A stretch of 64,000 nt of DNA from an uncultured Alphaproteobacteria bacterium (GCA_902515745.1 CABXWB010000008.1:21171-85170), one strand, 5' to 3'; shown: positions 1-10,265, counted from the stretch's first letter. Notes: generated by a model not told the origin, from the letters alone. Translations and numbers: made by a program.

Positions 1-654
1 AACTTTTATAATTTTTTCGTCATCTATAATTTTAATTAGATTTGTTGCAAAATTTGAAACAAATTCTGATCCTTGACTGCCACCAGAAATAAAAATTGTA
101 AAGTTACTCTTAGAATTTTTATTGCTTATGTTATTATTTTTTTGAAAATTATTTTCTGGAGAACCAACTACAAATATTTTATCTTTAAACTTTGAATTGA
201 TTTTAGATTTAATATCAAAATTTAAAAATAATTTATTTGAAAAATTCAAAAAAAATTTATTCGTTCTTCCTATTATTGAATTTTGTTCATGTATGTAAAG
301 TTTAACTTTATAAATTGGTTTAAATAAAATACATGTTAACATTGGAGAAAACGAAGCATAACTTCCAAAAGAAATAGAATGGGATGGTTTTAATAAAAAT
401 ATAATAATGAATGATTGAATTAATCCTAATAAAATTTGAAATATGCCAAAAATTTTAAATATTAGGTTTCCATTCAAATTTGACGAGCTAATTATATAAA
501 TTTTTCCATTATAATTATCAAAGTATTTATAGCCTCTTTTGTCAGTTATAATTGTGCAATTTATATTTTTATTAGATAAATAATTAGCAAAATTTTTTGC
601 TGGTATAACATGTCCACCTGTTCCTCCTGTAATTAGTAAAAAATTTTCTTTCAT
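1..654 (-). CDS. murG: MurG, lipid II synthase (N-acetylglucosaminyl transferase), partial
   Basis: This gene is absent from the ORF track because its 3' end runs off the window; 218 codons from the start are present. It transfers GlcNAc from UDP-GlcNAc to lipid I on the inner face of the cytoplasmic membrane, giving lipid II. I read MKENFLLITGGTGGH at the N-terminus, the glycine-rich loop typical of MurG, and GGSQG near the truncated end, a conserved MurG motif at the nucleotide-sugar side. The start codon overlaps the ftsW stop (ATGA), as expected for translational coupling in the dcw cluster, where murG normally follows ftsW. Confidence 0.93.
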   Translation of the reverse strand, partial: MKENFLLITGGTGGHVIPAKNFANYLSNKNINCTIITDKRGYKYFDNYNGKIYIISSSNLNGNLIFKIFGIFQILLGLIQSFIIIFLLKPSHSISFGSYASFSPMLTCILFKPIYKVKLYIHEQNSIIGRTNKFFLNFSNKLFLNFDIKSKINSKFKDKIFVVGSPENNFQKNNNISNKNSKSNFTIFISGGSQGSEFVSNFATNLIKIIDDEKIIKV

Positions 655-1712
655 AATTCTTCATTTTTTTTGTTTGTAAGAGATAATAAAAAACCAAATA
701 AAATTGCTATTGATATCATGGAGGAACCTCCATAACTTACAAATGGCAGTGTCATACCCTTTGTTGGTATAAGACCCAGCGAGCTAAAGATATTAATTAA
801 GCATTGTAATCCAAATGAGCAAATTAAACCACTAATTGCTATAATTTTATATGGATCTTCAAGTTGTAGAACTTTTAATAAGCTTCTTATTATAATAGAT
901 AGAATTATAAAAATAATTATTAAACAAAAAATAAATCCTAATTCTTCTCCAGCAACAGCAAAAATAAAATCAGTGTGAGCATCAGGAATTTTTTCTTTTA
1001 AAATTCCTTGCCCTGGACCCTTTCCAAGTAGCCCGCCATTTTTGAAAGCTTGAATACTTAAATCTATTTGGTATGTATCAGTCCCACCTAATCCTCCAAG
1101 AAATGAATTAATTCTTGATTGAACATGATCAAAAATAAAATAAGAAAAAATTGAAATTCCTAATATAAATAAAAATGCTACTATAACTAAAAAAATTGAT
1201 AAACCAGCAACGAATAACTGGCAAAAAAAAGTTGCTGACAGTAAAACTGTCATTCCCAAATCAGGCTGCATAAGTATTAAAGATAAAAGCAAGAAGAAAA
1301 AAACAAACAGTAAAGGTAAATAAAATTTTTTATCTTCTATAGATTTACTTATACACCATGCAGTCAATATGACAAAAATAGGCTTAATTATCTCTGAAGG
1401 TTGAAGTGTAAAGTTAAATATTTGAAACCATCTCTTAGCACCTTTAACTTCGTAATCTAAAAAAAGTATTAGCAGTATTATTATTAATAAAATAATAAAT
1501 AAAAATAATGAAATTCTTCTTATATTTTTACTATCTAAGTCTGATAACGCAATAAGTAAGAAAACTGAAAAAAGAAAAAAAATAGAGTGTCTATTTATGG
1601 ATAAATTTTCATCTATGGAAAATGAAAGTATTAATCCCGTAAAACCCAATGATAATATTAATATAATATTAATTCTATCAATTGAACTCCACCAATTCTT
1701 TAAATATTCCAT
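651..1712 (-). CDS. ftsW: FtsW, septal peptidoglycan glycosyltransferase (SEDS family)
   Basis: An integral membrane SEDS protein of 353 residues with about ten hydrophobic segments. It polymerises lipid II at the division septum together with FtsI. Signature stretches are visible: the loop ending in GGLLGKGPGQG, followed by PDAHTDFIFAVAGEELG, and the C-terminal LPFVSYGGSS. RodA belongs to the same family, but the location between murD and murG in a dcw cluster favours FtsW. It starts 2 nt after the murD stop and its stop overlaps the murG start. Confidence 0.95.
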   Translation of the reverse strand: MEYLKNWWSSIDRINIILILSLGFTGLILSFSIDENLSINRHSIFFLFSVFLLIALSDLDSKNIRRISLFLFIILLIIILLILFLDYEVKGAKRWFQIFNFTLQPSEIIKPIFVILTAWCISKSIEDKKFYLPLLFVFFFLLLSLILMQPDLGMTVLLSATFFCQLFVAGLSIFLVIVAFLFILGISIFSYFIFDHVQSRINSFLGGLGGTDTYQIDLSIQAFKNGGLLGKGPGQGILKEKIPDAHTDFIFAVAGEELGFIFCLIIIFIILSIIIRSLLKVLQLEDPYKIIAISGLICSFGLQCLINIFSSLGLIPTKGMTLPFVSYGGSSMISIAILFGFLLSLTNKKNEEL

Positions 1713-1714
1713 GG

Positions 1715-3031
1715 TTAATTTATATAATTTTTAATTAATTTATTAAAATGTATGCCTCTTTCTTCAAAATTTTTGTATTGATCATAAGAGGCACATGCAG
1801 GAGCGAATAGTATAGTTGATTGAGTAGAATTTTTTTTAATATCCCTGAAGGTTTCATTGATAACTGATTTTAAATTTGGCAATTTTTTTACAACCAATTC
1901 TTTTTTTAATTTTTTTTCAATGAAATTGCCTGATTTTCCGAAAGTATATACACAGCTAATTTTATTTTTATATTTTAGAAGAATTTCAAAATTTTTTTCT
2001 TTAGCTATGCCTCCTAAGATTAGGTAAATATTATTATAATTTACAACTGAATTTATTGTTGAATTTAAATTAGTAGATTTACTATTATTTACTATTTTTA
2101 ATTTATTATTTGTAAAAACTGTAGATGATCTAAATGGCAGACCCTTAAATGTTTTAATAACCTTAAGAAAATTAGATTCTGGAATTTTTAATATTTTGCT
2201 ACATATGTATGCTATTAAAATATTTTGAATATTAAAATTACCTTCTAAATCTTTTGAGATTTTTTTTATAAATAATTTTTTGTTTTTTTTGAAGTAATTA
2301 TCTAGAATATAATCATTGTTAGCGAAACAATCAGCTGATTTATCGACTAAAGAAAAACTAATTTTATTTTTAATTTTTTTTTGATTAAATATCTTTCTTG
2401 AATAAATATCATCAATTGATAACAAATTAATTCCATTTTTAGTAATAATATTTTTCTTCTGACTAACATAATCACTAATACCTTTGTACCTATCTAAATG
2501 ATCACCAGATAAATTTGTTATTACTGATATTCTACTATCAAGTGACTTAACTGTTTCTAATTGAAAAGAACTTAATTCGATAACATGGACTTTATATTTT
2601 TTTTTAAAAAGAAAAGCATTGCATAATGATTCTCCAATATTGCCCCCAACAAATGTTTTAATATTATTTTTTTTTAAAATGTCTCCTATTAATTTGGTTG
2701 TTGTTGATTTCCCATTTGTGCCAGTAATAGCTAAAATCTTTTGATTTGTTAAATTCGAAATATATAAATTTAAATCTCTATTTACTTTTTTAGATATATT
2801 TTTTCTTTTAAATTTTTTTTGTCTTAAAGATATTCCTGGGCTAACAAAAATTTTTTTAAAATCATTCAAATTATCTTTTTTTATATTAAAAAAATAATCT
2901 TTATTGTAATTTTTTTTTATAGCCTTTCTTACTATTGGATTATCATCCCACATCTTAAATTTTATTTTTTTATTTTCAAAATAATTTACTATAGAAAGTC
3001 CTGATTTTTGAATTCCATAAATTAAATACAT
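1715..3031 (-). CDS. murD: MurD, UDP-N-acetylmuramoyl-L-alanine--D-glutamate ligase
   Basis: A cytoplasmic Mur ligase that adds D-glutamate to UDP-MurNAc-L-Ala using ATP. The ATP-binding loop GTNGKSTTT and the downstream NLSGDHLDRY segment are clear. The ORF track begins 19 codons too early, inside mraY. I choose the ATG at 3031 (MYLIYGIQKSG), which shares its A with the mraY stop (TAATG) and matches the usual N-terminus with a Rossmann-like G-x-x-x-S/G turn. This gives 438 residues, normal for MurD. The protein is strongly enriched in Lys, Asn and Ile, as expected from the base composition. Confidence 0.94.
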   Translation of the reverse strand: MYLIYGIQKSGLSIVNYFENKKIKFKMWDDNPIVRKAIKKNYNKDYFFNIKKDNLNDFKKIFVSPGISLRQKKFKRKNISKKVNRDLNLYISNLTNQKILAITGTNGKSTTTKLIGDILKKNNIKTFVGGNIGESLCNAFLFKKKYKVHVIELSSFQLETVKSLDSRISVITNLSGDHLDRYKGISDYVSQKKNIITKNGINLLSIDDIYSRKIFNQKKIKNKISFSLVDKSADCFANNDYILDNYFKKNKKLFIKKISKDLEGNFNIQNILIAYICSKILKIPESNFLKVIKTFKGLPFRSSTVFTNNKLKIVNNSKSTNLNSTINSVVNYNNIYLILGGIAKEKNFEILLKYKNKISCVYTFGKSGNFIEKKLKKELVVKKLPNLKSVINETFRDIKKNSTQSTILFAPACASYDQYKNFEERGIHFNKLIKNYIN

Positions 3032-4119
3032 TATCTTATTCTTAAAGTTGCAAGACCTATCAAAGCTAATACAATAGTAATTATCCAAAAACGAATAACT
3101 ATTGTTGACTCAGGCCATCCCTTTTTTTCAAAATGATGATGTAGTGGAGCCATTAAAAAAACCCTTTTTCCTGTCATTTTAAAAATGAATACTTGGATTA
3201 CTACAGACAAGGTTTCTAGAACAAATAAACCTCCTATTATTGCAAGAAGAATTTCATGTTTGCATATTATTGCTACTGAGCCTAGAGAGCCGCCTAATGC
3301 TAAAGATCCTGTATCACCCATAAAAACTTTAGCAGGTGGTGCATTAAACCAAAGAAAACCTAAAGCGGCTCCAATTAAAGAACCACAAAAAACTGCTAAT
3401 TCACCGGTTCCAGGAATATATTGGATAAGTAAATAATTAGAAAAAACTATATTACCTGAAACATAAGCTATGAATCCAAAAGACATAGCAACTATCATTA
3501 CAGGGACAATTGCTAAACCATCAAGTCCATCAGTTAGATTTACTGCATTAGCCGATCCAATAATTATAAATATGGAAATTAGAAAATAAAATATTCCAAA
3601 ATCTATAATTAAATTTTTAAAGAAAGGAAATGTCATAGATTTGCTTATACTTGGATCTAAATTGACAAGAATTAAATATGTAATGAAAAATGAAAAAATG
3701 ATTTGCAATATAATTCTTATTTTTGATGAAATACCCTTACTGGTATTTGATTTGATTTTACTGTAGTCATCTGCAAAACCAATAGATCCAAAAATTAAAA
3801 TAGTTGAAAGTAAAATCCATATAAAAATATTTTGTAAATCAGCCCAAATAATTGTTGAAATAAAAACACTTAAAATAATCAACAGGCCACCCATTGTAGG
3901 AGTACCTTTTTTTGCAATTATATGTGACTCTGGACCATCATCTCTTATTGGCTGACCAGTTGGTTGAACATTTGATAATTTGTTAATAATATAATTTCCA
4001 AATATGAGAGAAAAAAATAATCCAGTAAGAATAGAGGCGCCAGCTCTAAATGTTATATAGCTAAAAATATTTAGAAAACTAAATAAAGATTGGTATTCAA
4101 AGGCCAAATATTTAATCAA
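3031..4119 (-). CDS. mraY: MraY, phospho-N-acetylmuramoyl-pentapeptide transferase
   Basis: An integral membrane enzyme of 362 residues that moves phospho-MurNAc-pentapeptide from UDP to undecaprenyl phosphate, forming lipid I. Diagnostic motifs are DDGPESHIIAKKGTPTMGG near residue 60, the aspartate-rich NLTDGLDGLA, FMGDTGSLALGG, and the APLHHHFEKKGWPE loop with its histidine cluster. The start codon is TTG, overlapping the murF stop (TTGA). The N-terminus aligns well with known MraY from this codon, so the unusual start is probably right. Confidence 0.96.
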   Translation of the reverse strand: MIKYLAFEYQSLFSFLNIFSYITFRAGASILTGLFFSLIFGNYIINKLSNVQPTGQPIRDDGPESHIIAKKGTPTMGGLLIILSVFISTIIWADLQNIFIWILLSTILIFGSIGFADDYSKIKSNTSKGISSKIRIILQIIFSFFITYLILVNLDPSISKSMTFPFFKNLIIDFGIFYFLISIFIIIGSANAVNLTDGLDGLAIVPVMIVAMSFGFIAYVSGNIVFSNYLLIQYIPGTGELAVFCGSLIGAALGFLWFNAPPAKVFMGDTGSLALGGSLGSVAIICKHEILLAIIGGLFVLETLSVVIQVFIFKMTGKRVFLMAPLHHHFEKKGWPESTIVIRFWIITIVLALIGLATLRIR

Positions 4120-5483
4120 ATCGATACCTGTTTTAATAATGTTTTTGCAAACTTATTTATTTTTGTCGAATTAGAACATTTAATTAAAATAATGTCATTA
4201 TGATGCACTTTCTTTTCTAGAAATTGCATGATTTTATTTGTATTTTTAAAATGGATAATTTCATTTTTTGGATTCAAAAAATTTTTTATAGATAATTCAA
4301 AGAATTCGCCACATAAAATTACAAATTTAAAAATAGTGGCATCTAATTGTTGAAGTAATTTATAATGAATTTTATAAGAATTATTTCCTAATTCATTCAT
4401 TGTACCTAGAATTATTATTTTTTTATTATTTTTTACTTTGATATTTTCTAAGTTTTTTATGCTTTGCAACATTGTATCAGGATTAGCATTATAAGATTCA
4501 TCAATAATATTTATTTTTTTTTTATTTAAAGAAATTTTATGAACCAATCCCCTACCTTCCACTGGTTTTAAAAACTTGAAACGATTTAGAACTGATTTAA
4601 TGTTCAGAGAATTTTCATTATAAAATGTAAGACAAAATAATAAGTTATTTAATCTATGCATTACTATTGCATCAGTAACAATGTTAACCTTTTTTTTATT
4701 AATTGATAAAGTTACTTTATGCAATTTTTTATAGGGAGAAATTTTTTTAATAAAATATTTTTTTGAGGAATTATCAATACGAATTATTTTAAGATTTTTT
4801 TCTTTTTTTGCTTTTGTGATTAAAATATTTTCAGATTTTGAAGAAACATTGAGATATAGCTTTTTCCTATTATTATTATATTTAGAAATAAATATATCAG
4901 CTTTTTCTCTGGCAATATTATTTTTAGTTTGGAAATTTTCAAGGTGAGTAGATTGTATATTTGTAATAAATACCTCTGATGGTTTGACTAAATTAGTAAG
5001 AAATTTTATCTCACCAAAATTATTTGTTCCAATTTCAAAAATTGCATAATTTGATTTTAAATTTAAATTTAGTAAAGAAATTAATACACCTAACTGATTA
5101 TTATAACTTTTCTTTGAGTAAGAAATGGTATGATCTTTTTTTAAGAAAAATGCTAAAGTTTCTTTTAAAGTAGTTTTACCAGCACTGCCAGTAATGCCTA
5201 TTACTTTACCTTTGTATAAATCTCGTTTCGTTTTTGCTATTTTTGAAAGATACTTATAAATATTATTTACATATAAAATTTTTTTATTTTTTTTGAAATT
5301 TTTATTATCAGTTACACAATATTTTGCACCTTTATCTATTGCTTCATTTAAAAACTTGTTTCCATGAAACCTTTTACCTTTTAAAGCAAGAAATATATCG
5401 CCACTTTTAATTTCTTTACTTGATATTTGAATTTTATCTTTTTTAGATATTATATATTTCTCTAATTGATTTAATTCGATCAT
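4116..5483 (-). CDS. murF: MurF, UDP-MurNAc-tripeptide--D-Ala-D-Ala ligase
   Basis: A cytoplasmic Mur ligase adding D-Ala-D-Ala to complete the pentapeptide precursor. The ATP loop reads GITGSAGKTTLKE, preceded by an N-terminal substrate-binding domain containing DIFLALKGKRFHGNKF, and the family motif DESYNANPDTM lies in the C-terminal half. Its 455 residues are normal. Start and stop overlap neighbours (TAATG with murE, TTGA with mraY), which supports one co-translated operon. Confidence 0.95.
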   Translation of the reverse strand: MIELNQLEKYIISKKDKIQISSKEIKSGDIFLALKGKRFHGNKFLNEAIDKGAKYCVTDNKNFKKNKKILYVNNIYKYLSKIAKTKRDLYKGKVIGITGSAGKTTLKETLAFFLKKDHTISYSKKSYNNQLGVLISLLNLNLKSNYAIFEIGTNNFGEIKFLTNLVKPSEVFITNIQSTHLENFQTKNNIAREKADIFISKYNNNRKKLYLNVSSKSENILITKAKKEKNLKIIRIDNSSKKYFIKKISPYKKLHKVTLSINKKKVNIVTDAIVMHRLNNLLFCLTFYNENSLNIKSVLNRFKFLKPVEGRGLVHKISLNKKKINIIDESYNANPDTMLQSIKNLENIKVKNNKKIIILGTMNELGNNSYKIHYKLLQQLDATIFKFVILCGEFFELSIKNFLNPKNEIIHFKNTNKIMQFLEKKVHHNDIILIKCSNSTKINKFAKTLLKQVSI

Positions 5484-6901
5484 TAATTTAATAATTGTTT
5501 AACAACTGTAAAATCATCAAACTTAATTGTTTTATTTTTTAAAACTTGAAATTTTTCGTGCCCTTTACCAGCTACTATTAAAATTTCATTCATTTTTAAT
5601 TCTTTAATAGCTAATTTAATTGCTTTTCTTCTATCAGATACTTCCATAGCTCTAGAACAATACTTTAGAATATTTTTCCTTATTTTAGATGGATTTTCGT
5701 TTCTAGGATTGTCATCCGTTATATAAATTTTATCAGCATATTTATTTGCAATTAATGCCATAGATTTTCGCTTACTTTTATCTCTATCACCGCCACAACC
5801 AAATAAAATTGATGGTTTCATTTTTTTTATTTTATAAGCAAGTAGAATTTTTTTCAAAGCATCTGGTGTATGCGCATAATCAATAATAATTTTTGATTTT
5901 TTTTTCTTATACTCAATTGTTTGCAAACGACCCGATGGATTTGTAACTTTTGATAATACTCTTATAATTTTACTTTGACTAATATTAAGTGCTAAGCAAC
6001 AAGTAATCGCGCATTCTAAATTTTCTAATTCTATATTTGTTTTAAGTTTTAGATTTTCTAGTTTATATTTTGTATTGTTAATATTCAAATATACAAAATC
6101 ATTGATTTTTATTAATTTTATATTTTTATTTCCAAAATATTTAAATTTTACGTTTTTTTTTATCAATGTTTTTTTTAATTCAGATAAGATTTTTAATCTT
6201 GAATTAATTATAGCTAATCCAGAATTTACTAAATGATTAGAGAAAAGTTTAATTTTAGATTTTTTATAATTTGAGAATGTTTTATGGTAATCAAGATGAT
6301 CTTTTGAAATGTTTGTAATAGCTGCAATATTTATTGGATAATTTCTTAACCTGTTTTGTTCTAGAGCGTGACTTGAAGCTTCAAAAATGAAAATATTTTT
6401 TTCTTTTTTATTCGAAGATCCATATCTAAATAATTCTTCATAGGCAGGTGTTGTTAAATTTATATCATTTATTTTTTTTCCATTTACAAAATGTCCTAAA
6501 GTACCAACCATTGTATTATTATATTTTAGTGAATTAAGAATTTTTGAAACATACCAAACAACTGATGTCTTTCCATTGGTACCAGTAACTGCTAGTGTTT
6601 TAAAGGGAAGATTGCTATGAAGCTTAGTTAATAAATAATGTATCTCAAAATTAATATTAGATACAACAAATTGAGGAATTTTTAAGTTTTTAATATATTT
6701 ATTTGAAATTATAGCAGGAGTTTTATTCTTAAGTACTTCATCTAAATAAATCTTTTTTACCTTTGAATTTTTGTCATAAACAAACAACGTTTTGTTATTA
6801 GTAAATTTTGAGTTAGAGGTAATTGAAGAGAAATATTTATTTTTATTAAAGTTGTACGTTTTATTTACTCTTATAACTTTTGATAAATTAGACAGTAGCA
6901 T
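5483..6901 (-). CDS. murE: MurE, UDP-MurNAc-dipeptide--meso-diaminopimelate ligase
   Basis: A cytoplasmic Mur ligase adding the third stem-peptide residue. The ATP loop is AVTGTNGKTSVVW. The C-terminal domain contains DDNPRNENP; the DNPR form is the established signature for meso-diaminopimelate rather than L-lysine, so the cell wall should be Gram-negative DAP-type. The ATG at 6901 lies inside the end of ftsI (14-nt overlap). Length 472 is usual. Confidence 0.95.
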   Translation of the reverse strand: MLLSNLSKVIRVNKTYNFNKNKYFSSITSNSKFTNNKTLFVYDKNSKVKKIYLDEVLKNKTPAIISNKYIKNLKIPQFVVSNINFEIHYLLTKLHSNLPFKTLAVTGTNGKTSVVWYVSKILNSLKYNNTMVGTLGHFVNGKKINDINLTTPAYEELFRYGSSNKKEKNIFIFEASSHALEQNRLRNYPINIAAITNISKDHLDYHKTFSNYKKSKIKLFSNHLVNSGLAIINSRLKILSELKKTLIKKNVKFKYFGNKNIKLIKINDFVYLNINNTKYKLENLKLKTNIELENLECAITCCLALNISQSKIIRVLSKVTNPSGRLQTIEYKKKKSKIIIDYAHTPDALKKILLAYKIKKMKPSILFGCGGDRDKSKRKSMALIANKYADKIYITDDNPRNENPSKIRKNILKYCSRAMEVSDRRKAIKLAIKELKMNEILIVAGKGHEKFQVLKNKTIKFDDFTVVKQLLN

Positions 6902-8537
6902 TTAATTTTCTATATAAAAAATTTGTGTCTACTTTTAGAAGATCATCATTTTTATCTTTTGAAATATTAAAGAGGCTTATAATATTAATAATAATATCTT
7001 TTACCAAGGGTGCATTTACTCTTGCTCCAGTCATTCTTTGTTTAGTGCCTGTTTCCTTTTTTGGATACTCAATAGCAGTGTAAACAACATATTTTGGATT
7101 ATTTGTTGGGAATATCCCAATAAAGGACGTTAAGTTTCTATCCTTATAATATCCACCATTTGGATTTAGTAATTCTGATGTTCCCGTTTTACCTCCTACA
7201 GAATAACCATCTACTTTTACTCTAGGACCAGTGTATTCGGTCTTGAGAACAACAGAATTTAATAAATTGATAAAGAATTTAGATGATTCTTTATTATTAA
7301 AAATTTGATTTTGTTTAAATTGTTTGTTTAATTGAAGTGTAGGAAAAACCTCATTCCCATTATTCGCTAATGAAGCATAAGCTTTAACTAAATGAAGAGG
7401 TGTAATTGCAAATCCATGACCAAATCCTATCGTTGCTGTTTCTAGCTTACCCCAATTATATTTATTTCCTAAAGGAGCTGAGCTTTCTTTATTTTCTATA
7501 TTTATTTTTTTATTGAAACCTATTTTTTCAAAAAATTCTATTTGGTTTTTTTTTCCAATCAAAGTAGCAATCTGAGCTGTACCAATATTGGATGATTCAA
7601 CAATTATTTTTTCAATATCATAAATACCATTATCTTTGTATTTATCATGATCACTTATATTTAAATATTTTTTTGTAACATCAAAAGTCATTTGAGGATT
7701 TATAATATCTAAATCAAAACCAATAGTGGCAGTTATTGGTTTGAAAGTTGATCCCATTTCATAATTAGACTGAAAAACTCTATTCATTAAATTATTGTTA
7801 TTATATGAGGATTTGTCCTCAGGATTATAATCAGGTAAGCTTACTGATGATAAGATTTGACCGTTAGTAATATCCATAACTATAGCTAAACCGGATTCAG
7901 CTTTATAATTATTTATTGTTTTTAACAGATTTTCTCTAACCAACTGCTGTAAATTAGTATCAATACTAATAATTATATCTTGTGATTTTGCGAGATCATT
8001 TTCAAAATACCTCTCAATTCCACTTTGACCAATTTGATCAATATCTACATATCCAAGAATATGTGACAACGTATTCTTATAAGGATATATTCTTTTAAAT
8101 TCCTTATGAGCTTTGATGTTTATTTCACCAAGATTAATTATTTCTTGATATTCAACTGGAGATATATTTCTTTTTATCCAAATAAATTTACTTGTTGATA
8201 ATAATTTTTTTTCTATTTTTTTTATATCTAAATCAAGAATTAATCCCAATTTATTGGCTAGTTCTTTTTTATTTTTTATCTTATTAGGGTTAATTGATAA
8301 AGAGATACTTTCAATTGAAGTAGCAATTATATTTCCATTCCTATCATAAATACTGCCCCTAATATCTTTTTTTATATAATTAGTGATATCATCATTCAGA
8401 TCAGGAAAGAGCATAATTGACGAGATTCTATAAATAGAAATAAAATATACAAAGATAAAAATTGTAATTGAAAAAAAAACTCTTCTATGAAGTAATTTTA
8501 AAGAATCACTATCAAATAATTTTAGTTTACTTAGCAT
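6888..8537 (-). CDS. ftsI: FtsI (PBP3), septal peptidoglycan transpeptidase
   Basis: A bitopic inner-membrane class B penicillin-binding protein of 549 residues that cross-links septal peptidoglycan. There is a short cytoplasmic N-terminus, one membrane segment at about residues 20-43, a pedestal domain starting IRGSIYDRNG, and the transpeptidase domain. The catalytic motifs are present: STFK with nucleophile Ser263, SSN at 315-317 and KTG at 450-452. It sits between ftsL and murE as in canonical dcw clusters. Confidence 0.95.
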   Translation of the reverse strand: MLSKLKLFDSDSLKLLHRRVFFSITIFIFVYFISIYRISSIMLFPDLNDDITNYIKKDIRGSIYDRNGNIIATSIESISLSINPNKIKNKKELANKLGLILDLDIKKIEKKLLSTSKFIWIKRNISPVEYQEIINLGEINIKAHKEFKRIYPYKNTLSHILGYVDIDQIGQSGIERYFENDLAKSQDIIISIDTNLQQLVRENLLKTINNYKAESGLAIVMDITNGQILSSVSLPDYNPEDKSSYNNNNLMNRVFQSNYEMGSTFKPITATIGFDLDIINPQMTFDVTKKYLNISDHDKYKDNGIYDIEKIIVESSNIGTAQIATLIGKKNQIEFFEKIGFNKKINIENKESSAPLGNKYNWGKLETATIGFGHGFAITPLHLVKAYASLANNGNEVFPTLQLNKQFKQNQIFNNKESSKFFINLLNSVVLKTEYTGPRVKVDGYSVGGKTGTSELLNPNGGYYKDRNLTSFIGIFPTNNPKYVVYTAIEYPKKETGTKQRMTGARVNAPLVKDIIINIISLFNISKDKNDDLLKVDTNFLYRKLNATV

Positions 8538-8540
8538 TAA

Positions 8541-8855
8541 TTAATTATTTGAACTAACAAGCTTAATATTTTTATCTTGATTTGAAAGTTCTTTCATTTT
8601 TACAATAAGAGGGACATTATTGTTTTGAGTTTTATAAAAATACAATTCATATAGTGTTTTTAAATATGAGCTATTTTGATGAGCAGCTAGTTCAATCTTA
8701 TTGATTTTTAAGTTTTCTGAAATCTTAGAAATATTCATTTTCATATTAAGATTATTTTTTTCGATTTCTCTTGTATTGTTAGCAATAAAAATCATTGAAA
8801 AAACCAGTATTAAATTAAGAATTAAAAAGAATATAATTGATTTAGTATACTTCAT
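8541..8855 (-). CDS. ftsL: FtsL-like division protein
   Basis: A 104-residue bitopic membrane protein with one N-terminal hydrophobic segment (about residues 6-26) followed by a polar, helix-prone region rich in Lys, Asn and Glu that could form a coiled coil. FtsL is poorly conserved in sequence, so the call rests on size, topology and its position between rsmH and ftsI with 2- to 3-nt gaps. In other bacteria it partners FtsB and FtsQ to activate FtsW-FtsI. Confidence 0.78.
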   Translation of the reverse strand: MKYTKSIIFFLILNLILVFSMIFIANNTREIEKNNLNMKMNISKISENLKINKIELAAHQNSSYLKTLYELYFYKTQNNNVPLIVKMKELSNQDKNIKLVSSNN

Positions 8856-8857
8856 TA

Positions 8858-9796
8858 TTAAATTTTCTGAGCTACCCGAAGTTTTGCTGATCTAGATCTG
8901 GGATTTTCTAAAATCTCAGAAGCTGATGGCAATATTGGTTTTTTGGTGATTATTTTAAGTTGAGTTGCCAGTTTATCAGGTAACTCCGGGTAGTGGCGGG
9001 AGGAACGCCATCGTTTACCACTATTGTGGTTAAAAAAATCTTTCACAATTCTATCTTCTAGACTTTGGAAAGAAACTACTAAAATTAAACCATCTTTATT
9101 TAAAATCTTTAAAGTTTTTTCTAGACTCGTCTTTAGTTCATTTAGCTCATCATTTACATAAATTCTAATTGCCTGAAATGTTTTTGTAGCTGGATGAATC
9201 TTGTTTTTTAATTGATTCTTTTTTGGTAAACATTTTTTTATAATGTTTGATAATTCTATCGTGTCATTAATAAATTTTATTTTTCTGTTTTTTACTATTT
9301 CCTTTGCAATAACTCTTGAGTATCGTTCTTCTCCATATTGATAAATTATATCAGCTAAATTTTTTTCTTCATAATTATTAATTATATCATAAGCTTTTTT
9401 ATCTGAAGCACCCATTCGCATGTCAAGTGGTCCAGATTTATTGAATGAAAAACCTCTTTGCGCATTGTCTATTTGATTTGAGCTTGTACCTATATCAAAA
9501 AGTATTATGTCAAATTTTTTGTCTTTAAACTTTGTATTATTTACTATTACTTCAATGTTACTAAATTTATCATTTATTAGAATAAAATTTGAAAATTTTG
9601 ATTCTAATTCTTTTGCAAATATTTTTGAAATTGGATCCCTATCTATTGCCAAAAACTGATTTACATTAAATTTTTCAAGAATAGTTTTTGAATAGCCACC
9701 ACCGCCAAAAGTTGCATCTATTACATTTATTGATTTTTTTAATGGTAGAAATGATATTATTTCATTAATCATTACTGAATTATGTAAATTTTCCAT
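8858..9796 (-). CDS. rsmH: RsmH (MraW), 16S rRNA C1402 N4-methyltransferase
   Basis: A SAM-dependent methyltransferase of 312 residues acting on 16S rRNA cytidine 1402. The N-terminus MENLHNSVMINEIISFLP is the typical HxxVL(M)-like start, the SAM loop is DATFGGGGYSKTIL, and further family blocks (DIGTSSNQID, RGFSFNKSGPLDMRM, VSFQSLEDRIVK, NPRSRSAKLRV) are present. It is second in the dcw operon, one nucleotide after mraZ. Confidence 0.96.
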   Translation of the reverse strand: MENLHNSVMINEIISFLPLKKSINVIDATFGGGGYSKTILEKFNVNQFLAIDRDPISKIFAKELESKFSNFILINDKFSNIEVIVNNTKFKDKKFDIILFDIGTSSNQIDNAQRGFSFNKSGPLDMRMGASDKKAYDIINNYEEKNLADIIYQYGEERYSRVIAKEIVKNRKIKFINDTIELSNIIKKCLPKKNQLKNKIHPATKTFQAIRIYVNDELNELKTSLEKTLKILNKDGLILVVSFQSLEDRIVKDFFNHNSGKRWRSSRHYPELPDKLATQLKIITKKPILPSASEILENPRSRSAKLRVAQKI

Positions 9797-9797
9797 A

Positions 9798-10259
9798 TTA
9801 TTTTTGTTGTGTTAACATCATTCGTAATGATTTTTTTTCTTTTAAAAGACGTCTTCTTGAGTCTTCAGTATTTTTTAAACCTTGTTTAGGCTCCCACATT
9901 TGAAAAAAATGTCCTTGACCAAAAAAAGCTGCCTCTGTTTTTATTCCTGCATATAATTTTAATTCTTCAGGTATTAAAAACCTTCCTTCTTTATCAACAT
10001 TAGTTGTGACTATTTCAGAAAAAATTGATGTTGAAAAATCATCATAATCTTCAGAAAAAAAATCTAAATTATTAATTCTTTTTGCTATTTCTTTTAATCT
10101 TCCAACACCGCAACCCTCAATTGAAGGTGTTTTTATAGATTTGTATAAAATAATTTCATTTTTATTAGCCTTAGGAAGTACATTTCTAAAGCTAGAAGGT
10201 AGAGAAACTCTTCCCTTCTTATCTATTTTGTTAAAATATTTAGATACAAATAAATCCAT
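9798..10259 (-). CDS. mraZ: MraZ, transcriptional regulator of the dcw cluster
   Basis: A 153-residue protein with two AbrB-like beta-barrel repeats: FNKIDKKGRVSLPSSFR near residue 10 and NVDKEGRFLIPEELK near residue 90. MraZ forms a ring-shaped oligomer that binds tandem TGGGN repeats upstream of its own gene and represses the dcw operon in Escherichia coli. Four such repeats lie immediately upstream here. It heads the cluster, 89 nt after the end of rnpB. Confidence 0.95.
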   Translation of the reverse strand: MDLFVSKYFNKIDKKGRVSLPSSFRNVLPKANKNEIILYKSIKTPSIEGCGVGRLKEIAKRINNLDFFSEDYDDFSTSIFSEIVTTNVDKEGRFLIPEELKLYAGIKTEAAFFGQGHFFQMWEPKQGLKNTEDSRRRLLKEKKSLRMMLTQQK

Positions 10260-10265
10260 TAATTA